Positions 52,001 through 60,757 of a stretch of DNA of 64,000 nt are shown here, piece by piece. How positions within the stretch are numbered: the stretch's first letter is position 1; every line of letters begins with the position of its first letter. This DNA comes from Hymenobacter sp. YIM 151858-1 (lineage in GTDB: Bacteria; Bacteroidota; Bacteroidia; Cytophagales; Hymenobacteraceae), in NCBI RefSeq assembly GCF_025979705.1, contig NZ_CP110136.1, positions 3,534,001-3,598,000 on the forward strand. Reading direction: 5' to 3'. Under the pieces are notes generated by a model. That model was not told where the DNA came from. It searched no databases and saw only the letters and a program-made list of their open reading frames with translations. Both the position numbers and the translations under genes were made by a program.

Positions 52001-54679
52001 TTACTTAATGTCGACGAGCAGGCCTACGTAAGCCAGGCGGCCGATTTGCGGCCCACCGTAAATCTGCACGTTATTGCTGTCCAGAATGTTCGAAGCGCCT
52101 ACCTGCAGCGTGCTTGCGAGCTTGGGCAGGGCGTAGCCTACGTAAGCATCGAGGGCGCTGTAGTCGCTCAGCTCGCCAATGGCAAACGGCGTTTCGTAGA
52201 GGTGGCCTTGGGCCCAGCGGTAATTCAGCGAGTAGCTAAACTGGCCGGTAGCGCCGTTGGCACCCACGTTGTACTTGTGCTTGGGCGTGTTGAAGTACGT
52301 CTGGAACTCGGGGTCGGCGATGTTCGAGCGGTCGAGCACGTTCAGCGAGTAGTTGGCCGTCACGGTCAGGGGCTTGGCTACGTTGTAGCTCAGGCCCAGG
52401 GCGGCGCCTTGCGTGCGTACCTCCTGGTCGGCGTTCGTCCAAACCTGCAGCACGCGGGTGGGCAGGGCCTTGTTCTGGAACTGGGGCGCCGCGGCCTGCA
52501 ACTCCTGCGGCGTGGGGCGCGTGCCGTTGGTGTTGCCGATAAAGCGGCGGCCACCGATGAAGTCGTTGTACTGGCTGCGGAAGTAGTTGATGTCTACGCT
52601 CAGCTTGTTGGCAAACACGCCGCGGTAGCCACCCTCGTAGGTGCTCAGGCGCTCCAGCTTCAGGGGGGCCAGGTTAATCTCGCCGCCTACGCCCTGCGCG
52701 TTCAGCGCATAGCCCTGGAATCCGTTGTCTACGTTGCCGAGCAGCAACACCTGGCCCACGTCGAGGCGCACGTACTGGTCGAGCTGCGTGGGCGAGCGGA
52801 ACGCCTTGCCGTAGCTGGCGCGGAAGCTGTGCTGCTTGTTGGCGCCGGCCGAGTACACCACCGAAGCCCGCGGCGACACCGCCGGGTCGAAGTTCTTGAA
52901 ATCGTCGACGCGCACGGCCAAGGCCAGCTTCAGGCGGTCGTCGAGCATCTGGTGAGCCAGCTGGGTGTAGCCGCCCAACTCGTGGTTCTGGATGCGCTGG
53001 TTGTCGTCGGAGAAGAACTGGCCGTTTGAACCTAGGCGGAACTTGCGGTACGAGGCACCCACGATCAGGTTGGTGTGCTGGCCGAAGCGGAAATCGTACT
53101 GCGCGTTGCCTTCATTCAGCAGCGAGCTGGGCTTCAGGCGGGCACCCGCACCGGGGGTGGGGTCGCTGATAATCTTGGAGCGCAGCTGGCCGAACCGCTC
53201 GCTGTTCGGGTCGAGCTGCGTGCGGTTGGCTGCTGCCTGAGCACTGGCCAAGGCTTGCTCGGGCGTCTGGCCGGCTGCGCGGGCCTGCTTGTAGGCGAAG
53301 TTGTACGTGCCAAAGTACTGCTGCGCGTACGAGGTGCTGGAGCCTTCGGCGTTGGGCGAGGTTTGCAGAAACGCGCCCAGGAAGCCTAGGTCGTAGCTGT
53401 TGTTGCCGAAGTCCTGGGTCGAGGAGCCCCGCAGAAACCACCGCTCGCCTTTCAGCTCGCCGCGGTACTGGTTGGTGCCGAAGTCGCGCAGGCGGTAGCG
53501 GCTGGCGCTCTGGTAGCTGGCGGTGCCGCGGGCCAGGCTGGCGCTTACGGTAGCCTTCAGCTTATCCGTCAGCAGGTACGAAAGCGTGGGCACCACTTTG
53601 TACGACTGGGCTTTGTCGTCGTCGCCAATCAGCGTTTGCTCGCTAAAACCCGGCATAAACACCGTTTTGCCTACCAGCTCGGAGCTCACGCCCGTGGGGA
53701 AGGGCTGGCCAGCGCGGAAGGTGTTCGACACATCCCCGTAGCGGTTTACGGCATCGTAGCCCAGCGGCGAGTTGGCGTCGTTGTTGGTCGGCACCAGGCG
53801 CTTGTTGGTCGGGTCGAAGTTGCTGGCCATCCAGTCCTGGCCGGTGAGGTAGCTGCCTACCAGCTTGAAGGCTAGCTTGTTGCCGAACTTCTTGGCGTAG
53901 CGCAGCTGCCCGTCGAGGTACGACCGTTCGCCGCCGCGTACGCGGGCGCTCAGGCCTTCCGTCACAAACGGGTCTTTCGAGTTCAGCAGTACCACGCCGT
54001 TGAAGGCGTTGGCACCGTACAGCGCCGAAGCCGGGCCGTGAATTACCTCAATGCTGGCAATGTCAAGCTCCGGAATACCGGTGAGGTTGCCCGAGTTTAC
54101 GTTCAGCGAAGGCGACTGGGTGTCGAAGTAATCGACCAGCTGAATCACGCGCTCCGACTTAGGCGAGTTGAAGCCGCGGGTGCTGAGGCTGCTCATCACC
54201 ATGCTGCTCGAGTTCACGTCGATGCCTTTGTAGCTGTTCAGGCTGGCCAGTACATCGGGCGGGGGTACGCGCATAATCTGCTGAGCGCCAACCTTCTCGA
54301 TGGTTACGGGGGCTTGCTGCAACGATTCCTCTACGCGCGAGGCTGCTACTACAACTTCGTTCAGTGTTACGGCTTCGTTCAGCGTCACCACCACGTCGGG
54401 GGTAGGCTTGCTCAGCTCCAACTCGCGCGTTTCGTAGCCCACAAACGAGATGGAAATGATAACGGGCCCACGGCTGAAATCGGCCGGCAGCGAAAACTGC
54501 CCTAGGTAGTTGGTGCCGGTGCCAACGAGGGTGCCTTTCAGGAAAACGGTAGCGCCGGGTATAGGTTCGCCGGCATCGTTGCGTACGACGCCGCTAACAC
54601 CGGCTTCCGACTGGGCAAGCGCAGGGGTTGCTAACAGCGCGCCGCCCAAAGCAAGCAGGCAGGGGTATAGTTGCCGCAT
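52001..54679 (-). CDS. TonB-dependent receptor, copy 1 of a tandem pair
   Basis: An 892-residue receptor with the same architecture as its neighbour: signal peptide (MRQLYPCLLALGGALLATPALAQ), carboxypeptidase-regulatory-like domain (VSGVVRNDAGEPIPGATVFL), plug (VVAASRVEESLQQAPVTIEKV, SIEVIHGPASALYGANAFNG) and barrel ending YVGLLVDIK. A short in-frame duplication is visible: VTLNEA at 98-103 and VTLNEV at 104-109, just before the plug, where the TonB box would lie. Start ATG 54679. A one-mismatch -7 box on the minus strand (GATCTTTG, 54746-54753) lies upstream. Confidence 0.92.
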   Translation of the reverse strand: MRQLYPCLLALGGALLATPALAQSEAGVSGVVRNDAGEPIPGATVFLKGTLVGTGTNYLGQFSLPADFSRGPVIISISFVGYETRELELSKPTPDVVVTLNEAVTLNEVVVAASRVEESLQQAPVTIEKVGAQQIMRVPPPDVLASLNSYKGIDVNSSSMVMSSLSTRGFNSPKSERVIQLVDYFDTQSPSLNVNSGNLTGIPELDIASIEVIHGPASALYGANAFNGVVLLNSKDPFVTEGLSARVRGGERSYLDGQLRYAKKFGNKLAFKLVGSYLTGQDWMASNFDPTNKRLVPTNNDANSPLGYDAVNRYGDVSNTFRAGQPFPTGVSSELVGKTVFMPGFSEQTLIGDDDKAQSYKVVPTLSYLLTDKLKATVSASLARGTASYQSASRYRLRDFGTNQYRGELKGERWFLRGSSTQDFGNNSYDLGFLGAFLQTSPNAEGSSTSYAQQYFGTYNFAYKQARAAGQTPEQALASAQAAANRTQLDPNSERFGQLRSKIISDPTPGAGARLKPSSLLNEGNAQYDFRFGQHTNLIVGASYRKFRLGSNGQFFSDDNQRIQNHELGGYTQLAHQMLDDRLKLALAVRVDDFKNFDPAVSPRASVVYSAGANKQHSFRASYGKAFRSPTQLDQYVRLDVGQVLLLGNVDNGFQGYALNAQGVGGEINLAPLKLERLSTYEGGYRGVFANKLSVDINYFRSQYNDFIGGRRFIGNTNGTRPTPQELQAAAPQFQNKALPTRVLQVWTNADQEVRTQGAALGLSYNVAKPLTVTANYSLNVLDRSNIADPEFQTYFNTPKHKYNVGANGATGQFSYSLNYRWAQGHLYETPFAIGELSDYSALDAYVGYALPKLASTLQVGASNILDSNNVQIYGGPQIGRLAYVGLLVDIK

Positions 54680-55290
54680 AAAAAGGTGTGAAAAAAGAAG
54701 GGAAAAATCGGGTCGAAGAAGGCCGAAGGGCATTCGGCAAACGTGCAAAGATCAGGAACTTTACAGAATTCTATATTCCTTGAAAAAACACATCAGGAAA
54801 GATACACCAACCTGAAGTAGTGCAATTCCTGATTTTTGTCAGGAAATGATGAAGCCGAGTTCTGAGAAGCCTGAGTGCGCCGATAGTGCAGGCCGGGTCC
54901 AAGGGCCACAAGCCGCAGCCTCGTAAGTTTTAGGATGGAAAAACGCCTGAGGCCTAGGTGGTTGTTGGTGTTTGCAAAACAATCAGGCTAGGGGTTGCTG
55001 AAGTTTGTACCGGGCTTGGGTTGTGGCTTAACAGCAGTAGCGGGCGGTGGCGCGGTAAATAAGGGCGCGCAAAAGTACACACGGACGGGTAAGGGACTAA
55101 ACAAGGACTACGCAAATGCAGTATGTGGCCTAACTATTTGGATAATAGCACCCAAAGGTAGGCGCGCGTTTGGCCCCCGCCAAAAAAATGCGCGAATAGC
55201 ACTCTTTTCTCGGCAGAGCGCAGGAATTTCTTGCGCAAACCACAGTGGCAAACCTGTAATTTGGCACGTTTGCCTCGCTCACCCGTACCT
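54680..55290. other. Long intergenic region upstream of two divergent genes
   Basis: About 610 bases. The part nearest the receptor gene (54760-54850) is A+T-rich and includes the minus-strand -7-like box at 54746-54753. The part nearest the monooxygenase gene contains TAATTTG at 55258-55264, a -7-like sequence one base short. Reading frames here are poor in coding signal. One CCTAGG site at 54953. Confidence 0.55.
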
Positions 55291-56688
55291 ATGACCACCA
55301 ACGCCACCCCACCCAACGCAGCCCGCAACCAAACTGAAAAAGAGCAGCTTACCGTAATGGGCGGAGGCTTGGTAGGTTCGCTGCTGAGCTTGTACCTGGC
55401 GCGGCACGGGCACCGGGTGCAGGTGTTCGAGCGGCGCCCCGATCCGCGCCGCGCCGGTGCAGCCGCTGGCCGCTCCATCAACCTCGCGTTGTCCGACCGC
55501 GGGTGGCGGGCCCTGGAGGGCATCGGCATTGCCGATGCCGTGCGCGAGGTGGCCATTCCGATGTACGGCCGCGTGATGCACGACGCGCAGGGCAAGCTCA
55601 GCTACCAGCCCTACGGGCAGCCCGGGCAGGGAATTTATTCGGTGTCGCGGGGTGGGCTCAACCGCCGTCTGCTCGATTTGGCCGAGGCCGAGCCCCACAT
55701 TCAGCTCAACTTTGGGCAGCAGTGCCTGGAGGTTGATTTGCGCGGGCAGCAGCTGCACTTGCGCGACAGCGCTACCGGCGAAGAAAAGCACCTAGGGTAC
55801 CAGCGGCTGTTCGGTACCGACGGCGCTTTTTCGGCCGTGCGTGGCTCCATGCAGCGCACCGATCGGTTCGACTACTCGCAATCGTACCTCGAGTACGGGT
55901 ACAAGGAGCTGACCATTGCGCCCGCCGCCGACGGCACCTGGCAGCTCGAAAAGCACGCCCTGCACATTTGGCCGCGCGGGCGCTACATGATGATTGCCCT
56001 GCCCAACCTCGACGGCACCTTCACGTGCACACTGTTCTTTCCCTTTGAGGGCGAGGAGTCGTTTGCCGCGTTGCGCACGCCCGAGCAGGTGCAGGCGTTT
56101 TTCGAGCGGGTATTTCCGGATGCCGTGCCGCTGATGCCCGAGCTGCTGGCAGACTTCTTCGAGAACCCCACGTCGTCGCTCGTCACGGTAAAATGCTTTC
56201 CGTGGATGCACGAGGACAACGTGGTGCTGCTCGGCGACGCTGCCCACGCCATTGTGCCGTTTTATGGGCAGGGCATGAACGCCGGCTTCGAGGATTGCAC
56301 CGTGCTCGATGAACTGCTGACGCAGCACCCCGGCAACTGGGGCACGGTGTTCCGGGAGTTCCAGCGCCTGCGCAAGCCCAACGCCGACGCCATTGCCGAT
56401 CTGGCCGTTTACAACTTCGTGGAGATGCGCGACAAGGTAGCCGACCCACGCTTTTTGCTGCAGAAAAAAATCGAAAGCAAGATTGCCGCACAGTACCCCG
56501 ATCAGTGGCTGCCGCTGTACTCGCAGGTAACCTTCTCGCACCGCCCCTACGCCGAAGCCTGGGCCAACGGCCAGCGGCAGGATGCCATCATGAGCCGCCT
56601 GATGGCGCGCATCCAAAGCGAGGAAGACTACGACCGCCCGGAGGTGCAGCAACTGGTGCAGCAGGAAATGGCGCAGGTTGTTAGGTGA
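55291..56688 (+). CDS. kmo: Kynurenine 3-monooxygenase
   Basis: FAD-dependent, NADPH-using hydroxylase that converts kynurenine to 3-hydroxykynurenine. The 465-residue product shows the FAD motif VMGGGLVGSLLSLYLARHG, RSINLALSDRGWRALE, and the second FAD motif LLGDAAHAIVPFYGQGMNAGFED, in the arrangement typical for KMO. ATG 55291 (MTTNATPPNAARNQ) chosen. It joins kynU, nbaC and nbaD in one pathway but lies 8 kb from kynU, behind the two TonB receptors. Its gap to the next gene is filled by a heptad array. Confidence 0.95.
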   Translation: MTTNATPPNAARNQTEKEQLTVMGGGLVGSLLSLYLARHGHRVQVFERRPDPRRAGAAAGRSINLALSDRGWRALEGIGIADAVREVAIPMYGRVMHDAQGKLSYQPYGQPGQGIYSVSRGGLNRRLLDLAEAEPHIQLNFGQQCLEVDLRGQQLHLRDSATGEEKHLGYQRLFGTDGAFSAVRGSMQRTDRFDYSQSYLEYGYKELTIAPAADGTWQLEKHALHIWPRGRYMMIALPNLDGTFTCTLFFPFEGEESFAALRTPEQVQAFFERVFPDAVPLMPELLADFFENPTSSLVTVKCFPWMHEDNVVLLGDAAHAIVPFYGQGMNAGFEDCTVLDELLTQHPGNWGTVFREFQRLRKPNADAIADLAVYNFVEMRDKVADPRFLLQKKIESKIAAQYPDQWLPLYSQVTFSHRPYAEAWANGQRQDAIMSRLMARIQSEEDYDRPEVQQLVQQEMAQVVR

Positions 56689-56691
56689 TTG

Positions 56692-56724
56692 AGTAACAGG
56701 TAACAGGTGACAAGTAAGAGGTTA
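56692..56724. repeat. Heptad array GTRACAR between kmo and the PAP2-like gene
   Basis: Reads in sevens: GTAACAG, GTAACAG, GTGACAA, GTAAGAG, GTTACCC. It starts a few bases past the kmo TGA (56686-56688) and overlaps the minus-strand stop codon at 56722-56724. The same words occur at 7391-7432. Confidence 0.75.
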
Positions 56725-57348
56725 CCCGAGCCAGCCGGCACCTAGGGCCACCGCGGCGCCCAGTGCCAGGCCGGCCACTACTTGCGCGGGCGTATGCGCC
56801 TGCAAAACCAGGCGCGCCCAGCCCACGGCCGCTGCCACTGCACCCGCGGCCAGCAGCCACCTAGGGCCAGCGGGCCCGATGGGGTAGGAGCCCAGCACCA
56901 GCAGCAATAGCAGCCCCAGCGCGCCTCCCAGCCCCACGCCGTGCGCCGATATTTTCCAGCGCAGCGTAATCAGCAGCGTGAGCAGCACGGCCAGGGTAAT
57001 GCTGCCGAGCATCAGCAGCAGCAACGGGGCGCGGTAGGCCGCCGTGCCCGCCACCAGCACCGTAGCCGCCCCGAAACCTAGGGCCGTAAGCAACAGCGGC
57101 AAGGGGCGTTGGCGCCGCTCGTACAGCTCGACGGAGCTAACGCGCCCGGCCCGAACCAGCAGCCACGTACCTAGGCCCGGCAGCCAAAACGTGAGCACCC
57201 ACACCCACAACACCAGCCGCCACCGGGCGTCGGTTGCCAGCGGCAGCAAGAGCGGTGGGAGGCCGTAAGCCAGTACCAGCACCAGGTATGTGGGCACCAG
57301 CAGCGGATGAAAAATAACGGACAGCCCGTAGGCCAGGCGGGTTTTCAA
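56722..57348 (-). CDS. PAP2-superfamily-like membrane protein
   Basis: A 208-residue protein with five to six hydrophobic segments. It retains parts of the PAP2 phosphatase motifs: ERRQRPLPLLLTALGF (motif 1 region), KISAHGVGLGGALG (motif 2 region, normally PSGH) and RLVLQAHTPAQVVAGLALG (motif 3, where His is kept but the aspartate position is Gln). So it is probably a divergent PAP2-like protein with uncertain catalysis. Start is TTG 57348, preceded directly by TCA and a TGA stop in frame; the start codon lies at the edge of a heptad array. Confidence 0.75.
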   Translation of the reverse strand: MKTRLAYGLSVIFHPLLVPTYLVLVLAYGLPPLLLPLATDARWRLVLWVWVLTFWLPGLGTWLLVRAGRVSSVELYERRQRPLPLLLTALGFGAATVLVAGTAAYRAPLLLLMLGSITLAVLLTLLITLRWKISAHGVGLGGALGLLLLLVLGSYPIGPAGPRWLLAAGAVAAAVGWARLVLQAHTPAQVVAGLALGAAVALGAGWLG

Positions 57349-57449
57349 TGATCAATTAACAATGAGCAATGATCAATTGACAACGAGCACCGAACGACTG
57401 CCGGGCTGCGCCGGCAATTGCTCATTGTTCATTGTCAATTGATCATTAT
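57347..57449. repeat. Heptad array with inverted arms filling the gap rpoN to PAP2-like gene
   Basis: Left arm in sevens: CAATGAT, CAATTAA, CAATGAG, CAATGAT, CAATTGA, CAACGAG. Right arm: CAATTGC, TCATTGT, TCATTGT, CAATTGA, TCATTAT. The arms are reverse complements around a GC-rich spacer (57389-57413). The array runs from the rpoN stop (57450-57452) to, and including part of, the TTG start of the PAP2-like gene (57346-57348). Confidence 0.85.
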
Positions 57450-59027
57450 TTACAGCTCCTTGCGCAGGCGCGCCACCGGAATGTTCAGCTGCTCGCGGTA
57501 CTTGGCCACGGTGCGGCGGGCAATGTTGTAGCCGCGGGTGTTCAGCATCTTCTCCAGCTTGTCGTCCGACAGCGGCCGGCGCTTGTCTTCGGCCTCAATG
57601 ATTTCCTTCAGGATGTGCTTCACCTCGCGGCTCGAAGCATCCTCGCCCGAGTCGGTGGCAATGCCTTCGGAGAAGAAGTACTTAAGCGGGTAGATACCGA
57701 ACTCCGTTTGCACGGCCTTGGAGTTGGCCACCCGGCTCACCGTACTGATGTCCATGCCGATTTCCTGGGCAATGTCTTTCAGAATCATCGGGCGCAGCTT
57801 GCTTTCGTCGCCTTCCAGGAAGAAATCCTTCTGGTAGCGCACAATGGCATCCATGGTGCGCAGCAGAGTTTGCTGGCGCTGCTTAATGGCGTCGATAAAC
57901 CACTTGGCCGCGTCGAGCTTCTGCTTCACGAAGGTTACGGCCTCTTTCAGCTTCTTGTCCTTCTTGGCCCCCTTGTCGTAGGCCTGGAACATCTCCTGAT
58001 AGTCGCGGCTTACGCGCAGGTCGGGCGCGTTGCGCGCGTTCAGGGTTAGGTGCAGCTCGCCGTTGTCGTTGGTCAGGATGAAGTCGGGAATGATGTACTG
58101 CACCCGGCCGCCGCCCGTGGGGTCGGAGCCGCCGGGCTTGGGGTTGAGCTTCAGTATCAGTCCGATGGCCTCCTTGATTTCCTCGTCCGAGAGGTCAAGC
58201 CGCTGCTGAATTTTGGGGTAGTGTTTTTTTGTGAACTCGTCGAAGGTTTCCTCCAGAATGCGCTGCGCGTGCTCCACCACGTCGTCGTGGGGGCGCCGAT
58301 CGAGCTGCAGCAGCAGGCACTCGCGCAGGTCGCGGGCACCGATGCCGGGCGGGTCGAACGTCTGGATCAGGCGCAAGGCCTGCTCAATCTCGGCCTCGGT
58401 GGCTTCGATGTTCTGCGAGAAGGCCAGGTCGTTGGCAATGGCGCCTAAGTCGCGCCGGATATAGCCGTCGGCGTCGATCGAGCCAATCAGCTGCCGGCCA
58501 ATGGCCTCGTGCTTTTCGTCGAGGTCCATAAAGCGCAGCTGCTCGAACAGCGAGTCGGTGAGCGTGCTGCTGGTATCGGCCAGGGGCATGTCGCGTTCCT
58601 CCTCGTCGCCGCCGTTGTCGCCCTGCATTTTGTAGCCGGCAATTTCGTCGTCGTTGAGGTAGTCTTCCAGGTCCAGGTCGTCCGAGTCCTTGGTTTCGCT
58701 CGTGTCCTCGTCGCGGGGCAGTTCCAGCTCGGGCTCGGGTGTTTCGTCGAAGTCTTCGTCGAGGGTGTTCTCGTCGTTGTCGTACTCTTCGCCTTCAGCC
58801 GGGGCTTCGTCGGCGTCGTCCTGGTCGTCGCCGAAATCGTCGTCGGCTTCTTCATCGGCCATGTCGGCCTCCTCCGCGTCGCCTTCTTCCAGCGCGGGGT
58901 TGGCTTCCAGCTCTTCTTTAATGCGCATTTCAAGCTCGGCAGTGGGTATCTGCAGCAGCTTGATAAACTGTATTTGTTGGGGCGACAGCTTCTGCGAGAG
59001 AAGCTGTTTCATGTCTAGTCGTTGCAT
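57450..59027 (-). CDS. rpoN: RNA polymerase sigma-54 factor
   Basis: A 525-residue sigma-54. Region I is glutamine/leucine-rich (LLSQKLSPQQIQFIKLLQIP, 9-28). Residues about 48-150 form a long acidic region II (DEEADDDFGDDQDDADEAP and similar) richer in Asp/Glu than in most homologues. Then follow the core-binding domain, the HTH (DISTVSRVANSKAVQTEFGIYPLKYFFSEG) and the RpoN box (ARRTVAKYREQLNIP). ATG at 59027 (MQRLDMKQLL) chosen. A perfect minus-strand -7 box (TATCTTTG) lies at 59075-59082. No enhancer-binding activator is in the window. Confidence 0.95.
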   Translation of the reverse strand: MQRLDMKQLLSQKLSPQQIQFIKLLQIPTAELEMRIKEELEANPALEEGDAEEADMADEEADDDFGDDQDDADEAPAEGEEYDNDENTLDEDFDETPEPELELPRDEDTSETKDSDDLDLEDYLNDDEIAGYKMQGDNGGDEEERDMPLADTSSTLTDSLFEQLRFMDLDEKHEAIGRQLIGSIDADGYIRRDLGAIANDLAFSQNIEATEAEIEQALRLIQTFDPPGIGARDLRECLLLQLDRRPHDDVVEHAQRILEETFDEFTKKHYPKIQQRLDLSDEEIKEAIGLILKLNPKPGGSDPTGGGRVQYIIPDFILTNDNGELHLTLNARNAPDLRVSRDYQEMFQAYDKGAKKDKKLKEAVTFVKQKLDAAKWFIDAIKQRQQTLLRTMDAIVRYQKDFFLEGDESKLRPMILKDIAQEIGMDISTVSRVANSKAVQTEFGIYPLKYFFSEGIATDSGEDASSREVKHILKEIIEAEDKRRPLSDDKLEKMLNTRGYNIARRTVAKYREQLNIPVARLRKEL

Positions 59028-59074
59028 AACTCGGTACGCGTGCGTCCGCTGCCGTGGGAGGGCGCGGCTTCTGC

Positions 59075-59082
59075 CAAAGATA
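59075..59082 (-). promoter_or_regulatory. Bacteroidetes -7 box for rpoN
   Basis: CAAAGATA on the plus strand, TATCTTTG on the minus strand, exact match about 47 bases upstream of the ATG. Confidence 0.6.
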
Positions 59083-59151
59083 GCTTTTTGTGTACTTGAG
59101 TAGTGCGGCAAAGGTTGGTGGGCGCGGCCGGTTTCCGCGCGGTTGGATTCA

Positions 59152-59231
59152 GCCCGCAGAGGGCGCCGAGGCTTTCGCAGAAGGCGCTGCGCTCTGCGTC
59201 CTCCGCGAAGGCTTCTGCGCCTTCTGCGGGC
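59152..59231. repeat. GC-rich heptad array with inverted arms between rpoN and asnS
   Basis: Starts GCCCGCAGAGGGCGCC and ends with its approximate complement TGCGCCTTCTGCGGGC. In between the sequence reads near sevens (CGCAGAG, GGCGCCG, AGGCTTT, CGCAGAA, GGCGCTG). It separates the divergent promoters of rpoN and asnS. Confidence 0.55.
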
Positions 59232-59275
59232 TAACTAACCCTAGGGCGACATGCCAAGCTTATGCCACTTACCGC

Positions 59276-59283
59276 TATTTTTG
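59276..59283 (+). promoter_or_regulatory. Bacteroidetes -7 box for asnS
   Basis: TATTTTTG, exact TAnnTTTG match 25 bases before the ATG at 59308. Confidence 0.6.
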
Positions 59284-59307
59284 CCGGCTCATCTTATTGC
59301 CAACACC

Positions 59308-60702
59308 ATGTCCGTCAGAAGATCAAGCGTAGAAGCACTGCTCGCTAGCCAGGAGCTGGACCGCGAAGTGCTCGTGAAAGGCTGGGTACGCACCCGCCGC
59401 GGCAACAAATACGTGCAGTTTATCGCCGTGAACGACGGCTCCACGATTAATAACCTGCAGGTAGTAGCCGACGCTGAGAAGTTTCCGGAGGAGACGCTGA
59501 AGGACGTGGCCACCGGCGCCTGCGTGGCCGTGCGCGGCACCCTGGTAGCCTCGCAGGGCAAGGGCCAGTCGGTTGAAATTCAGGCTTCGGAGATTGAAGT
59601 GCTGGGCAAAGCCGACCCCGAAACCTACCCGCTGCAGAAGAAAGGCCACTCGCTGGAGTTCCTGCGCGAAATTGCGCACCTGCGCCCCCGCACCAACACC
59701 TTTGGCGCGGTGCTGCGCCTGCGCCACGCGCTGGCCTTTGCCGTGCATCAGTACTTCAACGACCGCGGCTTCTTCTACGTGCACACGCCCATCATCACCG
59801 GCTCCGATGCCGAGGGTGCCGGCCAGATGTTCCGCGTAACCACGCTGCCCGAGCAAAACCCGCCCCTCAACGAGCAGGGCCAGGTAGACTATAAAGAAGA
59901 CTTCTTCGGCAAGGCTACCAACCTCACGGTTTCGGGCCAGCTGGAGGGCGAAGTAGCCGCCATGGCCCTGGGCAAGGTGTACACCTTCGGCCCCACGTTC
60001 CGCGCCGAAAACAGCAACACGGCCCGCCACCTGGCCGAGTTCTGGATGATTGAGCCGGAAATGGCCTTCTACGAGCTCGAAGACAACATGGACCTGGCCG
60101 AGGACTTCCTGAAGTACCTCGTGCGCTACGCCCTCGAGAAGTGCCCCGCCGACCTGCAGTTCCTCAACGACCAATACGACAAGGAGCTCTTAGGTCGTTT
60201 GCAGTTCGTAATTGACAACGACTTCCAGCGCCTCACCTACACCGAGGCCGTGGAAATCCTGAAATCGGCCAAGCAGAAGTTCGAGTTCCCCGTGGACTGG
60301 GGCACCGACCTGCAGTCGGAGCACGAGCGTTACCTGGTAGAGAAGCATTTCAAGAAGCCGGTAATCCTGACGAACTATCCGAAGGACATCAAGGCCTTCT
60401 ACATGAAGCTCGACGAGGACGGCCGCACCGTGCGCGCCATGGACGTGCTGTTCCCCGGCATCGGCGAAATCATTGGCGGCTCGCAGCGCGAGGAAGACCT
60501 AGGGAAACTGCAGCAGCGCATGCAGGAAATGCACGTGCCCGAAGAAGACCTGTGGTGGTACCTCGACCTGCGCCGCTTCGGCTCGGCCCCGCACGCTGGT
60601 TTTGGCCTGGGCTTCGAGCGCCTGGTGCTGTTCGTGACGGGTATGGCGAATATCCGCGACGTGATTCCCTTCCCGCGCTTCCCGAAGAACGCGGAGTTTT
60701 AA
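59308..60702 (+). CDS. asnS: Asparaginyl-tRNA synthetase
   Basis: Charges tRNA-Asn. The 464-residue class IIb synthetase has the OB-fold anticodon domain ([25 protein letters not shown]), [21 protein letters not shown] (motif 2) and [27 protein letters not shown] (motif 3). [17 protein letters not shown] is AsnRS-like and not AspRS-like. ATG at 59308 follows the -7 box directly, excluding a longer frame from 59251. A strong terminator follows. Confidence 0.96.
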   Translation: MSVRRSSVEALLASQELDREVLVKGWVRTRRGNKYVQFIAVNDGSTINNLQVVADAEKFPEETLKDVATGACVAVRGTLVASQGKGQSVEIQASEIEVLGKADPETYPLQKKGHSLEFLREIAHLRPRTNTFGAVLRLRHALAFAVHQYFNDRGFFYVHTPIITGSDAEGAGQMFRVTTLPEQNPPLNEQGQVDYKEDFFGKATNLTVSGQLEGEVAAMALGKVYTFGPTFRAENSNTARHLAEFWMIEPEMAFYELEDNMDLAEDFLKYLVRYALEKCPADLQFLNDQYDKELLGRLQFVIDNDFQRLTYTEAVEILKSAKQKFEFPVDWGTDLQSEHERYLVEKHFKKPVILTNYPKDIKAFYMKLDEDGRTVRAMDVLFPGIGEIIGGSQREEDLGKLQQRMQEMHVPEEDLWWYLDLRRFGSAPHAGFGLGFERLVLFVTGMANIRDVIPFPRFPKNAEF

Positions 60703-60721
60703 GCCGCAATCGGCTTTACAT

Positions 60722-60755
60722 GAAAAAGCCAGCACGGCAGCGTGCTGGCTTTTTC
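60722..60755. terminator. Bidirectional terminator after asnS
   Basis: Perfect 15-bp stem (60722-60736 with 60741-60755), loop GCAG, A- and T-tracts in the stem base. It also lies 3 bases from the convergent NTR-like gene end. Confidence 0.9.
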
Positions 60756-60757
60756 GT

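Noticed and set aside
55261-55277. Sigma-54 -24/-12 site (TGGCAC then TTGC)
   Set aside because: Only two bases separate the two elements; a real site needs about five.
54995-55294. 99-codon frame in the kmo upstream region
   Set aside because: No coding-type third-position bias and no recognisable feature; likely chance.
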